From Micromonospora inositola (GTDB lineage: Bacteria; Actinomycetota; Actinomycetes; Mycobacteriales; Micromonosporaceae), in NCBI RefSeq assembly GCF_900090285.1, contig NZ_LT607754.1:6643995-6707994 (forward strand): a DNA stretch of 64,000 bases, written 5' to 3'. The position numbers and the translations under genes are program-made. The notes under the pieces were generated by a model. The model was not told where the DNA came from. It saw nothing but the letters and a program-made list of their open reading frames with translations, and did no database searches. Below are positions 43,460 to 52,948 of the stretch, in pieces; the first letter of the stretch is position 1, and the number at the start of each line of letters is the position of its first letter.

Positions 43460-43708
43460 CAGCGGTCCTCCTCGTCCCTGGGTCCGGTTGGCGCCGCCAC
43501 CTCGTTTGCCAGAGATCAGTGGCATGGGCGGATATTAAGGTTGATCATCACGATCCGCCGCCCCGCCGAGGATCAGATGGGGCGAAGCACGGGCGACCGC
43601 CGGTCCGGCGGCACAAGTGCGTCCGGGCGACACGATCAAGGGGGTGCTGGATCCCCAAGTACCAGGAGTGCGCGCCCGAGCCCCGAGGCTCGTTGATATG
43701 GCGGCGTG

Positions 43709-43760
43709 CTGTAAATCCGTCGCGAAAGCTACAGAGGTTCGAATCCTCTACCCGCCACCA
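43709..43760 (+). pseudogene. 3' half of a tRNA-Tyr(GTA)-like gene
   Basis: CTGTAAATCC is the anticodon loop/stem, then a class II variable arm, the T-arm GAGGTTCGAATCCTC, the acceptor strand ACCCGCC and an encoded ACCA end. The matching 5' acceptor strand (GGCGGGT) and D-arm are absent upstream. It is followed by a strong terminator hairpin. A half tRNA of this kind is the footprint of an integrated element and here sits inside the tRNA-Val element. Confidence 0.8.
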
Positions 43761-43770
43761 GGTGCGAAGA

Positions 43771-43805
43771 CGGCCCCTGACCAGCAGAAATGCGGTCAGG
43801 GGCCG
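43771..43805 (+). terminator. Rho-independent-like hairpin after the tRNA-Tyr fragment
   Basis: CGGCCCCTGACC, an 11-base loop, then GGTCAGGGGCCG: a perfect 12-bp stem starting ten bases after the tRNA end. Together with the tRNA half it looks like a relocated piece of a chromosomal tRNA-Tyr 3' flank. Confidence 0.75.
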
Positions 43806-43889
43806 ATCTTGTCTGGTCCCACTGAGTCCAGCCGTTGCCCGCCGTCGCTCACGGTCCGGGGGCGTATCGGGGGGCATCAGGACGCCGCG

Positions 43890-44222
43890 TCAGCGTTCGT
43901 TGATCGACTGATAAAGACCGCGTCCGACCTTTCCGATCCGGCCTCGCTGCCACAGGTCGTAGGTGGTGACCTGAATTTCCATCTTTGGGTCGTCGCGACC
44001 CAACGCCTGGAGCTCGGCCCAGATCTCGACGGGTCGCATAGGTTCGCCACTACGGGCAAGCACCCACTCGATCGCCTTCGTCCGGGGCAGTGCAGCGACC
44101 TCCTCCCGTTGCGCCTGGACGCCGTCTTCGCGGGAGGGGGAGCTAAGGCCTGCGATCAGGGCATCGATCCTGTTGAGCGCAGCCAGCACGTCGGATCGGA
44201 CAGATTGGAGTTCTGTAAGCAT
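43890..44222 (-). CDS. Small winged-helix-like protein
   Basis: A 110-aa product from ATG 44222. An N-terminal helix (LQSVRSDVLAALNRIDAL) is followed by IEWVLARSGEPMRPVEIWAE, a typical HARE-HTH/winged-helix opening, and YDLWQRGRIGKVGRGLYQ, the recognition helix and wing. Probably DNA binding. It is transcribed away from the preceding membrane gene; no clear Shine-Dalgarno sequence. Its target is unknown. Confidence 0.7.
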   Translation of the reverse strand: MLTELQSVRSDVLAALNRIDALIAGLSSPSREDGVQAQREEVAALPRTKAIEWVLARSGEPMRPVEIWAELQALGRDDPKMEIQVTTYDLWQRGRIGKVGRGLYQSINER

Positions 44223-44628
44223 GAACAGAAGGTACAACGTTGGTACCACGGTTGCCAAGGCGCGAGGCCGGTCCTGGTCCTGGTCCTGGTCGTAGTCCTG
44301 GACCTATGGACTGCCGGCAGGGCGGTCGCTGACGGTCCGGTAAGCAGGTCGCGAGCCTCAATCGGCCGGTCGAGGGCTGTAACGGTGGCATGGGTTGGTG
44401 TGCTTCCATGCTGTACGGCGACCAGGTCGAGACGGACCTTCGACCCCCACCGGGGGGAGCCGGACACACCTCGTCGGCTCGTGCCAATCCTTACCGACCA
44501 GTGCGGTTGCGCAGCTGACGCTAGGCGTCCTCTGCTGTCTCCTACTCGCCTGGATCAAACGGCTTGCTGCCTCTTCGCTGCCTCCGGCTCGTCGCCGCCT
44601 CGGGCCTCGGCGTTCCTCTTCGGCCCGA
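44223..44628. other. Intergenic region
   Basis: No gene or RNA seen. Composition becomes more AT-rich from about 44,620 at the start of the next gene, another mosaic boundary. Confidence 0.35.
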
Positions 44629-45378
44629 TTAAATACTTTTGTCCTTTGCGGTCATGCTACTGCCAAGGATCTTTCGCGCTGCGCCTTGAGCGAGGACCGC
44701 AACAAGCACGAAGAACATGCCTATAACGATAAGCGGGACTGACAGGGAGGATCGAAGGCCCAATACAACAGGCAGAAGTATGGAGACAGCCGCCGTTATT
44801 AGCGACACTATCCTCAACCTTCCACTGAACAACTGACGTCTCGACGCTACGTCTTTAGCATTCACCTCGCGGACATTAATAATCGGGTTAGAGACAGACA
44901 GGATGGGATCACCGTTAAGGAGAAGGGAGACGTTGACCAGTTGGCGTGCAGCCAAGAGAGAGGGCCCGATGTAGAGTTTGGTGCCAGAGAGCTGGAGCTC
45001 CGGTTCCACTGTCCCCGGCGGCTTCGAGGTACGGCTGAGGATTTCCAGAACCGGTACGGCAAAATCGAGCACAAGAGGCTTGTCTCCATCGAACAGACTG
45101 GACGGCACATCTCTCTTGCCGTCATTGCCAATTCCCAGGAAGGCGATTCGAGGGCTCTCGACCAGCTGTCCATTGTGATGAACGACTAGGCCCGCGTCCT
45201 TGGCGCCAGAGCCTTTGTGCAGGGGTTCGACTTCGCACTTGTAGACGATGCGACGCTGCGGCATCTCCTTCCTATAAGAATCCCACAGCGTGATCATCCC
45301 AATGAGCAAGGTGATTACTACCCCGGCCAGCGCAACCCAAAAGTTGCCCACCTCGTACCACTCAGCTGCAGTAGTCAT
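44629..45378 (-). CDS. Hypothetical membrane protein with three transmembrane segments
   Basis: A 249-aa product from ATG 45378. One N-terminal segment (WVALAGVVITLLIGMITLW), a soluble domain of about 160 residues (IVYKCEVEPLHKGSGAKD to GDPILSVSNPIINV) with a beta-rich look, then two C-terminal segments (LITAAVSILLPVVLGL and VPLIVIGMFFVLVAVLAQ). Lower GC than flanking DNA. Family not recognised; could be an accessory membrane factor carried as cargo. Confidence 0.7.
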   Translation of the reverse strand: MTTAAEWYEVGNFWVALAGVVITLLIGMITLWDSYRKEMPQRRIVYKCEVEPLHKGSGAKDAGLVVHHNGQLVESPRIAFLGIGNDGKRDVPSSLFDGDKPLVLDFAVPVLEILSRTSKPPGTVEPELQLSGTKLYIGPSLLAARQLVNVSLLLNGDPILSVSNPIINVREVNAKDVASRRQLFSGRLRIVSLITAAVSILLPVVLGLRSSLSVPLIVIGMFFVLVAVLAQGAARKILGSSMTAKDKSI

Positions 45379-45753
45379 GCAGGCCCCTTATTCATGATCA
45401 AACTGTGGACCAGAGCCGCCCGAGCCTAGCTCTCGCCGTTCAAAGTTGCTGCCCCTCGCGCCCAGCAGCCGAACGTCCGCAGTCACCCAGGGTGGCGCTG
45501 TTCGTTGCGAGGGCGCCCGCCTCCGTCTCCGCCCCTGGATCATCCGTACCTTCGATGAAAGTTGCGAGCTGAGCGAAGGACCCCGACGCCTTGCTTACAA
45601 GTCGCTTCCGGCATGAGTCATGGCGTCCGTAGATGTCCGTGCCGTCCGCGATGGGTCCCGCGAACGTGCATGAGAGTCCATCCTCGGTCATCGGGGTTGA
45701 TGTCAGCGATGGATGTCAACGGCAAAGATGCGGACGGGCGGCATGATGGCGGG
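45379..45753. other. Intergenic region
   Basis: No confident gene. A minus-strand frame (45440-45691) begins TEDGLSCTFAGPIADGTDIY and looks partly protein-like, so a decayed small gene is possible, but it matches nothing I know. Confidence 0.35.
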
Positions 45754-45990
45754 ATGGCAGCGGTTGAGGCGTGGTTTCTGGGTGGGCCGGTCGACGGGAG
45801 ACTGATGCCCGTGGAGACCACGGCCGACGGCAATCCGCCGACGGTGGTCAAGCTGCCTCAGACCGGCTTCTACCTCGGGGCGAGTGATGTCGCGGCGCCC
45901 GCGGTTGAGCACGTCTACGTGCTCGCCGACAGTCGTGACGACATCGAGGTCTACCAGTACCAGCAGCCTCCGTCGGAGGCGGGAGACTGA
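45754..45990 (+). CDS. Small hypothetical protein with GGPVDG motif
   Basis: A 78-aa product starting MAAVEAWFLGGPVDGRLMPV and ending with VEHVYVLADSRDDIEVYQYQ. The hydrophobic strand plus GGPxDG and terminal VYxY recur in actinobacterial accessory genes and in the product at 14555-14770. Function unknown; possibly a small beta-sheet protein. Confidence 0.65.
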   Translation: MAAVEAWFLGGPVDGRLMPVETTADGNPPTVVKLPQTGFYLGASDVAAPAVEHVYVLADSRDDIEVYQYQQPPSEAGD

Positions 45991-46107
45991 CCGCTACCGC
46001 CGGCGGATTGGTTGTTCTGCCGCTGTTTGCTTGCAGCCCATTGCTATGGCGGTCGACACCCGCGTATATCGAGGTATCGCTATCTTCGATGACCGGGAGA
46101 GCCGATC

Positions 46108-46767
46108 GTGACCCGTACCCTGCGCTGGGCCGCCACCCTGCTGGCCGCCGTCACCGCCACCACCACCCTGACCGCCGCCCCCGCCCACGCCGAGACCTAC
46201 TCCGCCGCCCTGCGCACCGCCGTGGCGAACCTGCCCGTCGCCACCGAGGTCCGCACCGGCTACGACCGCAGACTGTTCCCCCTGTGGATCGACGCCGACG
46301 GAGACGGCTGCAACACCCGCTACGAAGTCCTCATCGCCGAGGCCACCACCAAACCCTCGGTGGGCGCCGGCTGCGCCCTGTCCGGCGGCCGCTGGTACTC
46401 CTACTACGACAACACCTACTGGACCATCACCAGCGACCTCGACATCGACCACATGGTTCCCCTTGCCGAAGCGTGGGATTCCGGCGCCCGCAACTGGACC
46501 ACCAGCCGCCGCCAGTCCTACGCCAACGACCTCGGCGACTCCCGCCCCCTGGTCGCCGTCACCGACAACGTCAACCAGGCCAAGGGCGACCAGGACCCCG
46601 CCACCTGGATGCCCTCCTACAGCTCGGCCCGCTGCCGCTACATCAACGAATGGGTCGCCACCAAAATCCGCTGGCGGCTCACCGTCGACACCGCCGAGAA
46701 GAACGCCCTGACCAGCTGGGCGAACTCCTGCTCCAACGTCACCATCACCGTCGTCCGCGCCTTCTAA
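46108..46767 (+). CDS. Secreted HNH-family (DUF1524-like) nuclease
   Basis: A 219-aa product with a signal peptide (TRTLRWAATLLAAVTATTTL, cleavage likely after APAHA). The mature domain has LDIDHMVPLAEAW, the D-H start of the beta-beta-alpha metal site, and LVAVTDNVNQAKGDQDPATW, the N...K half, as in DUF1524/HNH secreted nucleases of actinobacteria. Cysteines in the mature domain may form disulfides. Start GTG 46108. Probably an exported DNase for nutrient recovery or competition, carried as cargo. Confidence 0.85.
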   Translation: MTRTLRWAATLLAAVTATTTLTAAPAHAETYSAALRTAVANLPVATEVRTGYDRRLFPLWIDADGDGCNTRYEVLIAEATTKPSVGAGCALSGGRWYSYYDNTYWTITSDLDIDHMVPLAEAWDSGARNWTTSRRQSYANDLGDSRPLVAVTDNVNQAKGDQDPATWMPSYSSARCRYINEWVATKIRWRLTVDTAEKNALTSWANSCSNVTITVVRAF

Positions 46768-47198
46768 CAACCACAGGCAAGGGCGGTGCCGCGCCGTGCG
46801 TGCCGCGCCGCCCTCGCCTCGACGGCGACCTACTCTCGTCGCTGCCTTAGCGGTGGGTGCTGACGGCACGCACGCTCGGTACCCCGGAACTAGCGGCGCA
46901 GCTAGAACCTTGGCCTCCCTCAGCCACACCCCAGCGCCCAGCAGGCGTTGAGACAATCTGCGCGCTACGGACACTGCTTAGTCCAGCCCCTGTCGGGCCT
47001 TCCGCCAGCCGCGTGGCGCCCGGGCTCGCGAACCCCTGACGCCTCGCCAAAAGGTTCTAGGCGGCTCGTCCGGCGGGTCCGTCCGCATCTACGACCTCGG
47101 GCGGCTGTCTGCGCCCGGCCGCCGGCCGTTGCCCTCGTCCGGGCCCGTTGCTGTCGAGAGCCCACGCGTTCGGTGATAGTGAGGACCGTCGGAGTGGG
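46768..47198. other. Intergenic region after the HNH nuclease
   Basis: No gene seen. It lies between a plus-strand gene end and a minus-strand gene end; I found no strong hairpin. Confidence 0.35.
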
Positions 47199-50096
47199 TC
47201 AATCATCGAGCACCACGACCGAGCCAGTGTATTGGGCGGGCACGGAGACATCCTTGGAGTCAAGGGTGTTGAGGTGGCCCTCGACCCACTGCACAAGGAA
47301 CCGCACAAAGTCGTCGCTGCAGCCCGCCTCTCGGTAGTGAGCGAGGACGTCGCTCCGAGCATGGCCGTCCCGCCGGGCGCGGAGGAGGCGGTGCCCCCGG
47401 ATGTCTCTGGTGAGCCGTTCACCGAGATCGACGGTCTCCCCGCGCTGCCCAGTGGTCAGTTCGCGACGCATCGGATGGGCGACCCACTCCAGGAACGGCA
47501 GCGACAGCAGCGTCCTGGTCTCCATGTCGTGGGCTGCCAGATCGACGTCCACTTGTCCGTTAATGGCAGCCAGAGCGGGACTGACTAGCCCCGCTGGTAA
47601 AGTTCTGACCCACGGTGTATCAAACTGCACTAACACCTGGCTCAGTGCATAAGCGGATTCCCCGGTCGGCGACGAGTCTCCGGGGTGAACCAACAAACGT
47701 ATTACCGGAGCTCTCACCGTGCCCAGCCGCAGCGGAACATCTGCATAGAGGCTGGCAGGCCCGAAGGCCTTGACGAGTTCCACGGCCGCAGCGAGATCCT
47801 CCTGAGCTCGCCAGGCCCGGAACCAGAGCTCCCGCGGATCATTCTGAGGCAAAGCAATCTCTGGCAACTCCTCGATGAAGGTGTCCCGCATCCGCGTCCA
47901 GAATCCGAATCGCGTCGGTGATGCGTTCTGCAGGTAATGCTCAAGGTGAACCACTAGCGCAATAACGCTGGAGGGGCGGGTCCGCAGCTCCTTCGTCATA
48001 GTCTCGACCACCGCACGGCGGATCATCTCAAGGTTTTCGGGAGAGGCCTCGGACAATAGGATCTTCAGGGGATTATCGCGCAGCACGGTCATGTTCGAGG
48101 TGTCGTCAACGTTGTCGATCGCCAGCACGACAATGAGGTCGACGACCGCGCGCAGCAAGAACGGCGGGAAGCCCGTGTATGACAGCATCTGGGCTACGAA
48201 GGCGAGGACCGGCTCTCCGCGCACGCCCGGGCCGACCCCATTAAGCAACCCCTCGGCCACCTCCCGAGCACCGCCCTTGTAGAGGACGTGCAGCTGCACG
48301 GCGAGGTAGGTGACCTCCAGCCACTCACCCCGTGAGATTCGGTCGCCGATTTTGCTCAGGAGGCCCTCGACGCTGGTACAAGTCCGTGAAACGTGCTCGG
48401 CGGCGAAGTACTCGAGGAAGCTTCGGTGCACGAATGCGTAAATCTCGTCAGTGTTGGTCGAGCCGACCTGGGCCAATACCCAGCTTCGACCCGCACAAAC
48501 CTCCAGGAAGGACTCCGCCTTCTCGGCCGCGATGTCCTCGTCGAACCGCTCCGCGAAGTGTCGCTTCAGGTGCTCTGCCATGTGTCGACGGCTGAGTTTT
48601 GCGTCGGGTGTCTCAGAGTAGAAGACCCAGGCGATATGCTGGAGCGCTGTCCGCGCCGCAAGTACGCTTTGGTCCTGGCTGGCGACCGCGCGCATGGCGT
48701 CCCACTGAGCGAACAACAGCTCCGCGCATTTGCGATAGACGTCGGCGCGGTTGGCGGGTATGAAGTGCTCGGCCAAGTAGATGCCGCAAAGCAACGAGAG
48801 CATGAGCGGGTTGCTACGGATGTCACGGATCGACTCGCTCTCGCGGAGGAAGCTGTCCCGACGGCCACCGCTCCCTGCGGCTTCAGCGCTCCGGCTCTGC
48901 TGTGCGTCTAGCGCAAACCATTTGGTCACATACCGTTCGACCTGCTGGTCGGTGAAGGGCTCCAGCTTCCACACGCTAAACAGCTTGCGGGATAGCGGAG
49001 CGTACTCGTATCCCACCTGCCGCGAGGTCACCACTATGCTTGCATTGGGATAGCGGTAGGTGAAGCCCTCAATGAGATCGACCACGCGGCGCCTAAGCCA
49101 CACCCGGGTCAGCTCGTCGAGACCGTCGAGGATGACGACCGCGCGCCCGTTCTGGAGCAGGTAGGGCACCGCGTCGTTAGGCGGTTTCAGTCCGTACGGG
49201 TCGGCACATTGCATCTCGAGGAACTCGTCCAGCGTCCGGCCGACCTGCTGAAACTCGGCTGTGAAGTTGCGGAGGACGACCAGGAAGGGAACCAGCGCGC
49301 TCCCCTCTTGATCCGCGCTCGCGACATCCAACGCTATTTTTTGGGCCATCGTGGACTTACCTGCGCCGGGGGCGCCCAGCAGGACGTTCCGTCCTTCGAA
49401 CAGTGGCCCCGAAGGCGACTTGGCCGACTCTACTGCCTTTTCGCCCAATCGACCGAACTCCGGTCGCACCCAGAGTTCCTCGTACGGCACCTTCTGCGCG
49501 CCGCGGATATGGGGGAGGGCCATTTCACCTAGGCAGTTCCGGACTTGTGCCCGCATTTGCTGCGCAAAGTCGTGAATCTCGGACAAGCTATTGATTTTGG
49601 CGAGAAGTTGACTATTCCGCACTCCCGCTGCGGCGGCGTGCCCAACGACCGACACGTCGATCTCGTCGGGGATCAGCCCCCTGGTGGGTATGGCGACCTC
49701 GGCACCGGCGACGATCTCCCGCAGCAGGACGTCCGCCAGCAGGGTCCGCTGATGTGGTTGGACAGAAGTGAAGTGACGAAGGCCTTCGATGATCTCGGCA
49801 CGGATCGCGGTAACGATCTCCTCGTACTGTCGATGACTGCCGCCGTAGTTCAGCCGGCGGTGCAGGGCGTACTCGAAGCAGACGTGGTCGAAGTCGGGCG
49901 ACAGTAGGTAGCGCGAGAGGTTCTCCGCCTCTTCCGCCGCGAGGGTCGAAAGCACTCCCTCGGTCGCTTGCGCCGACGCAAGCTCGCGGGCGCCTTTTTG
50001 GACCCTAGCTCGGCCGATACGGGTCTTGACTCTGCGATAGACCTCGCCGGACAACGCAGACAACGGGCGGATCCCCTTGTCGAGGCTATAGAGCAC
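47199..50096 (-). CDS. NACHT-domain NTPase (bacterial NLR-like), first copy
   Basis: A 965-aa STAND-type NTPase. Residues 1-205 are a helical N-terminal region; Walker A is GAPGAGKST (241-249); Walker B AVVILDGLDEL (319-329); IVVTSRQVGYEYAPL is the sensor segment; NPLMLSLLCGIYL and FVHRSFLEYFAAEHV are classic NACHT motifs. The C-terminal 400 residues are helical and may sense a ligand. Bacterial NACHT proteins are antiphage factors related to animal NLRs; no toxin domain is recognisable at the N-terminus. Start GTG 50096 has GGGAGG seven to eight bases upstream. The NACHT core resembles that of the second copy at 54517. Confidence 0.9.
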   Translation of the reverse strand: MLYSLDKGIRPLSALSGEVYRRVKTRIGRARVQKGARELASAQATEGVLSTLAAEEAENLSRYLLSPDFDHVCFEYALHRRLNYGGSHRQYEEIVTAIRAEIIEGLRHFTSVQPHQRTLLADVLLREIVAGAEVAIPTRGLIPDEIDVSVVGHAAAAGVRNSQLLAKINSLSEIHDFAQQMRAQVRNCLGEMALPHIRGAQKVPYEELWVRPEFGRLGEKAVESAKSPSGPLFEGRNVLLGAPGAGKSTMAQKIALDVASADQEGSALVPFLVVLRNFTAEFQQVGRTLDEFLEMQCADPYGLKPPNDAVPYLLQNGRAVVILDGLDELTRVWLRRRVVDLIEGFTYRYPNASIVVTSRQVGYEYAPLSRKLFSVWKLEPFTDQQVERYVTKWFALDAQQSRSAEAAGSGGRRDSFLRESESIRDIRSNPLMLSLLCGIYLAEHFIPANRADVYRKCAELLFAQWDAMRAVASQDQSVLAARTALQHIAWVFYSETPDAKLSRRHMAEHLKRHFAERFDEDIAAEKAESFLEVCAGRSWVLAQVGSTNTDEIYAFVHRSFLEYFAAEHVSRTCTSVEGLLSKIGDRISRGEWLEVTYLAVQLHVLYKGGAREVAEGLLNGVGPGVRGEPVLAFVAQMLSYTGFPPFLLRAVVDLIVVLAIDNVDDTSNMTVLRDNPLKILLSEASPENLEMIRRAVVETMTKELRTRPSSVIALVVHLEHYLQNASPTRFGFWTRMRDTFIEELPEIALPQNDPRELWFRAWRAQEDLAAAVELVKAFGPASLYADVPLRLGTVRAPVIRLLVHPGDSSPTGESAYALSQVLVQFDTPWVRTLPAGLVSPALAAINGQVDVDLAAHDMETRTLLSLPFLEWVAHPMRRELTTGQRGETVDLGERLTRDIRGHRLLRARRDGHARSDVLAHYREAGCSDDFVRFLVQWVEGHLNTLDSKDVSVPAQYTGSVVVLDD

Positions 50097-50311
50097 CTGT
50101 CACCTCCCGCCAAGGCGCGGCAGCCAGCGTGTCTCGCCGCGACCAGACCCATGGAACCGTCCGAGGACACTCGATTGTAGAGCCGGTCATCCACTGATCA
50201 CAGCAAGTAGTGGATGCCCATCCTGACCGGCCTGCTTCGACGGTGACTCATCAGCCCACCCTTGCTGAGGTCGCTGGCGCAACTACCTGGTGCCCGGGCG
50301 TCGGATCTGAC

Positions 50312-50491
50312 GTCGTGCGACAAGCTAGACGACCCCTCAGAGGACCTGCTGTTCGAGCTGCTGTTGGGCATAGAGCGCGGCGAGGAACAATTTCTCGTCG
50401 TGGATTGCCTCGCCGACGCCACAGGGCAGACGTTCGCACAGGTTGCCCGCACCGACGCTGGTGAATACCAGGTCGAGCAGGTGCTGGTCGT
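50312..50491 (+). pseudogene. Fragment resembling a small immunity-type protein
   Basis: In frame, DKLDDPSEDLLFELLLGIER, then FLVVDCLADATGQTFAQVAR and DAGEYQVEQ, is the pattern of small actinobacterial immunity-like proteins (DPSxDLLFxL followed by two beta strands). No start with ribosome site was found and the frame downstream is not protein-like up to the ATG at 50688. Treated as a remnant. Confidence 0.4.
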
Positions 50492-50687
50492 CATCGGGTG
50501 GCCTTCGGGACTGGCCCTGATCGAGGCTGACGCCGCCTTCTCGCTGCCTCCCTGCCGCCTCGCAAGCCGCGATCCAAAGCTGTGGCGTTTCCGGCCGGCG
50601 TGGTCTACCCTGCAAGGCTGCTCTGCGTCTAGCGGCAGCGGCGGCCTCTCAGTCCGTCCCTGGACCAACCCTGCGCAGGAGCACGGC

Positions 50688-51893
50688 ATGTCTAACACAT
50701 CAGTATCGATGACCGATCCGCTGCTGACCGCCGTCACCAACGAGCAGCTCGCATTGCTGCGAATCGTGGGTGACGTACTTACCGACATCGGCGAGTGGCC
50801 GGTTTATCAGTACGTCGAAGCACGCATGGATGAGCTGGGGCTCGACGCCGACGCTGTGCTGCGGTCGATGCCGTCCATCTCCGACGGCCAGCTGAGCTAC
50901 TCGCTGGTCCGCCGGGACCACAGCACCGCCCCGGACACCCTGGTCAAGCTGACGATCGCCGGGTTCGCCCACCTGCCTGCTCATGCTGGCGTCTGGGACA
51001 TGTTCCTCGCCGTGCTCAACGAGCTGAGCGACCGTCGCGTCAAGGCGGCATACGACCCGCGGCAGGTGATCGAGGTGACCCTGTCCGGCCCTGACTTGCT
51101 AAGCGACCTCGGTCTTCAGGACGAGCCGTTGGTCCGGCTATTGCCCGAGATCCTACGAGGAGAGCCGTCGACGTGGCAGGGTGGCGGCAACGTCAATGGC
51201 GGGGTCTGGATGCCCGCACCGAGCACGTTCGTTCGTCGTTTCCGCAACGTATCGTCGGTCGACGAGTACCTACACCGTCTGCGAGGCTGGATTGAGCCTG
51301 CCCGTCAGCCCGCTGCAGTCCTTGCCTCCCCGCTGAGCCTCGTAGGGGCGCTCGACTATCTCGACGTCGTGTGGCGGCTACGCTTCGGCGCCGGACTCTT
51401 GGTCGTGCCGAGTGCTGAACGGGCAGCTCGGCTTGCCTTTGACGCGACGACTGCCGAGGAGCTCGACAACCGGCTCAGCGCTCTCGGCGAGATGTTCAAG
51501 GGGTTCGATGTCCCCGGCGACCAGCAGCAAGGAACGCTGCGGCGACTCCGCGTCTTCCTTGCCGACCACCTTACGGCCGAAGCGATGGTTCGCGTCGAGT
51601 CGGCTGTGACCACGCTGCAGAACGTGACCTACATGCGCAACGCCGGCCAGCACATGGATGCCGCGCTCCAGGCGGCCGAGGCCTTGCGGTCGTTCGGACT
51701 GACCTATCCCATCAGCGACATTCGCGAAGCCTGGCAAACCGTGCAGACGCACGTGGTGTCGGCGCTGGGTGCTCTGAGAGAGGAAGTTCAGGCAACTCTC
51801 CCGGCACCCGGTGCCCGCCGATCTCAAGCACGACGCCCGCGCCGCCACACCTCTAGCAACTCCAGGCGAGGGGTGCCGCCACAGGCCCCTTAG
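50688..51893 (+). CDS. Hypothetical protein of 401 aa upstream of a cis-prenyltransferase
   Basis: Not recognised. From ATG 50688 (AGGAG seven bases upstream). The N-terminus has VTNEQLALLRIVGDVLTDIG and MDELGLDADAVLRSMPSI, likely a helical or winged-helix start; the middle contains VTLSGPDLLSDLGLQDEPLV; the C-terminal third (TLRRLRVFLADHLTAEAMVR, LQNVTYMRNAGQHMDAALQ) is helical, and RNxxxH resembles the motif of AbiEii/HEPN-like apoptosis-type domains (RNxxxHxxA), here RNAGQHMDA. A HEPN-like RNase fold is therefore possible. The tail is basic and Arg-rich. It may form a pair with the prenyltransferase 270 bases downstream. Confidence 0.65.
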   Translation: MSNTSVSMTDPLLTAVTNEQLALLRIVGDVLTDIGEWPVYQYVEARMDELGLDADAVLRSMPSISDGQLSYSLVRRDHSTAPDTLVKLTIAGFAHLPAHAGVWDMFLAVLNELSDRRVKAAYDPRQVIEVTLSGPDLLSDLGLQDEPLVRLLPEILRGEPSTWQGGGNVNGGVWMPAPSTFVRRFRNVSSVDEYLHRLRGWIEPARQPAAVLASPLSLVGALDYLDVVWRLRFGAGLLVVPSAERAARLAFDATTAEELDNRLSALGEMFKGFDVPGDQQQGTLRRLRVFLADHLTAEAMVRVESAVTTLQNVTYMRNAGQHMDAALQAAEALRSFGLTYPISDIREAWQTVQTHVVSALGALREEVQATLPAPGARRSQARRPRRHTSSNSRRGVPPQAP

Positions 51894-52165
51894 CCTGGCT
51901 ATCACCGACCGACGCATTACGAGTCAGCACCCGGGTGCTGGTCTACCGCCTGGTCCTCGTTCCCGGCTTGCCATCCAGGCCCGCGATCGTTCGCTGCTGT
52001 TCGCCGGTTTGGCTGCTCGCTTGGCTGCTCGGTGGATCTCCGGGGCCTCAGGTCGCCCATCCGCTCACCCTTCGTCCGGCGCGCCGAGCCATTGGGATCT
52101 CCGGGATCGTTTGCCCGGGGGCAGTCGGGCCAGTAAGAGAATCGTTGAGGTGGTTTCATTTGATC

Positions 52166-52948
52166 ATGATGCAGCTCGTACGTCGCGCGGCCTACCAGCT
52201 CTACGCCCGCCGTCTTCGAGCCCAGCTGGCCGATAAGTCACTGCCGCGGCACATTGCCATGGTCATGGACGGGAACCGCCGGTGGGCCAGGCAGATGGGC
52301 TTCGACGACCCCGGGCTGGGCCACCGGTACGGCGCAGAGCACATCCACGAGGTTTTGGGCTGGTGTTCCGAGATGGGCATCCGCTACGTCACCCTCTTCG
52401 TCGCCTCAGTCGACAACATGCGCAAACGCGGATCCGACGAGGTCGAGAACCTGATGCGGATGATCGAGGACGTCGTCGCGGAGCCATTCCTGCGTCCGGC
52501 CAATCCGTGGCAGCTTCACCTGGCCGGCCGCGCGGACATCCTTCCCGACTCGACACGCCACGCACTGAAGCTTGCCGAGAACGCCACCCGTGAGCGAGCT
52601 GCCGACTTCCACCTCACCGTCGCCATCGGCTACGACGGCCGCGAGGAGATCGTCAGTGCGGTTCGTTCCCTGCTGGAGCAAGAGGCACAAGCGGGCGCCA
52701 CACTCGACGACGTCGCGCAACGCCTGACCGCCGACGCCCTCGCGGCGCACCTTTACACCGGCGGCCAACCCGACCCTGATCTCGTCATCCGCACGAGTGG
52801 AGAACGCCGCATGTCCGGGTTCCTACTTTGGCAGGCCGCCTACTCCGAGCTGTACTTCTGCGACGTTTACTGGCCTGGCTTCCGGAAGATCGACTTCCTC
52901 CGCGCCCTACGCTCCTTCTCGGCCCGCCGTCGGCGATTCGGAGCGTGA
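52166..52948 (+). CDS. Isoprenyl transferase, (Z)-prenyl diphosphate synthase (UppS family)
   Basis: A 260-aa cis-prenyltransferase. The catalytic aspartate lies in MVMDGNRRWARQMG, the helix with LGHRYGAEHI follows, TLFVASVDNMRKR binds the allylic substrate and RTSGERRMSGFLLWQAAYSE is the conserved C-terminal IPP-binding motif. Substituting the usual N of SN/NFLLWQ with G is a small deviation. Actinobacteria make short (C15) and long (C50) cis-prenyl diphosphates; chain length cannot be read here. A housekeeping copy should exist elsewhere, so this mobile copy is unusual. Start ATG 52166 or 52169; the Shine-Dalgarno is weak. Confidence 0.9.
   Translation: MMQLVRRAAYQLYARRLRAQLADKSLPRHIAMVMDGNRRWARQMGFDDPGLGHRYGAEHIHEVLGWCSEMGIRYVTLFVASVDNMRKRGSDEVENLMRMIEDVVAEPFLRPANPWQLHLAGRADILPDSTRHALKLAENATRERAADFHLTVAIGYDGREEIVSAVRSLLEQEAQAGATLDDVAQRLTADALAAHLYTGGQPDPDLVIRTSGERRMSGFLLWQAAYSELYFCDVYWPGFRKIDFLRALRSFSARRRRFGA

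Noticed and set aside
43683..43760. Complete tRNA-Tyr gene
   Set aside because: The 5' acceptor strand and D-arm needed to pair with ACCCGCC are absent, so only the 3' half is called.
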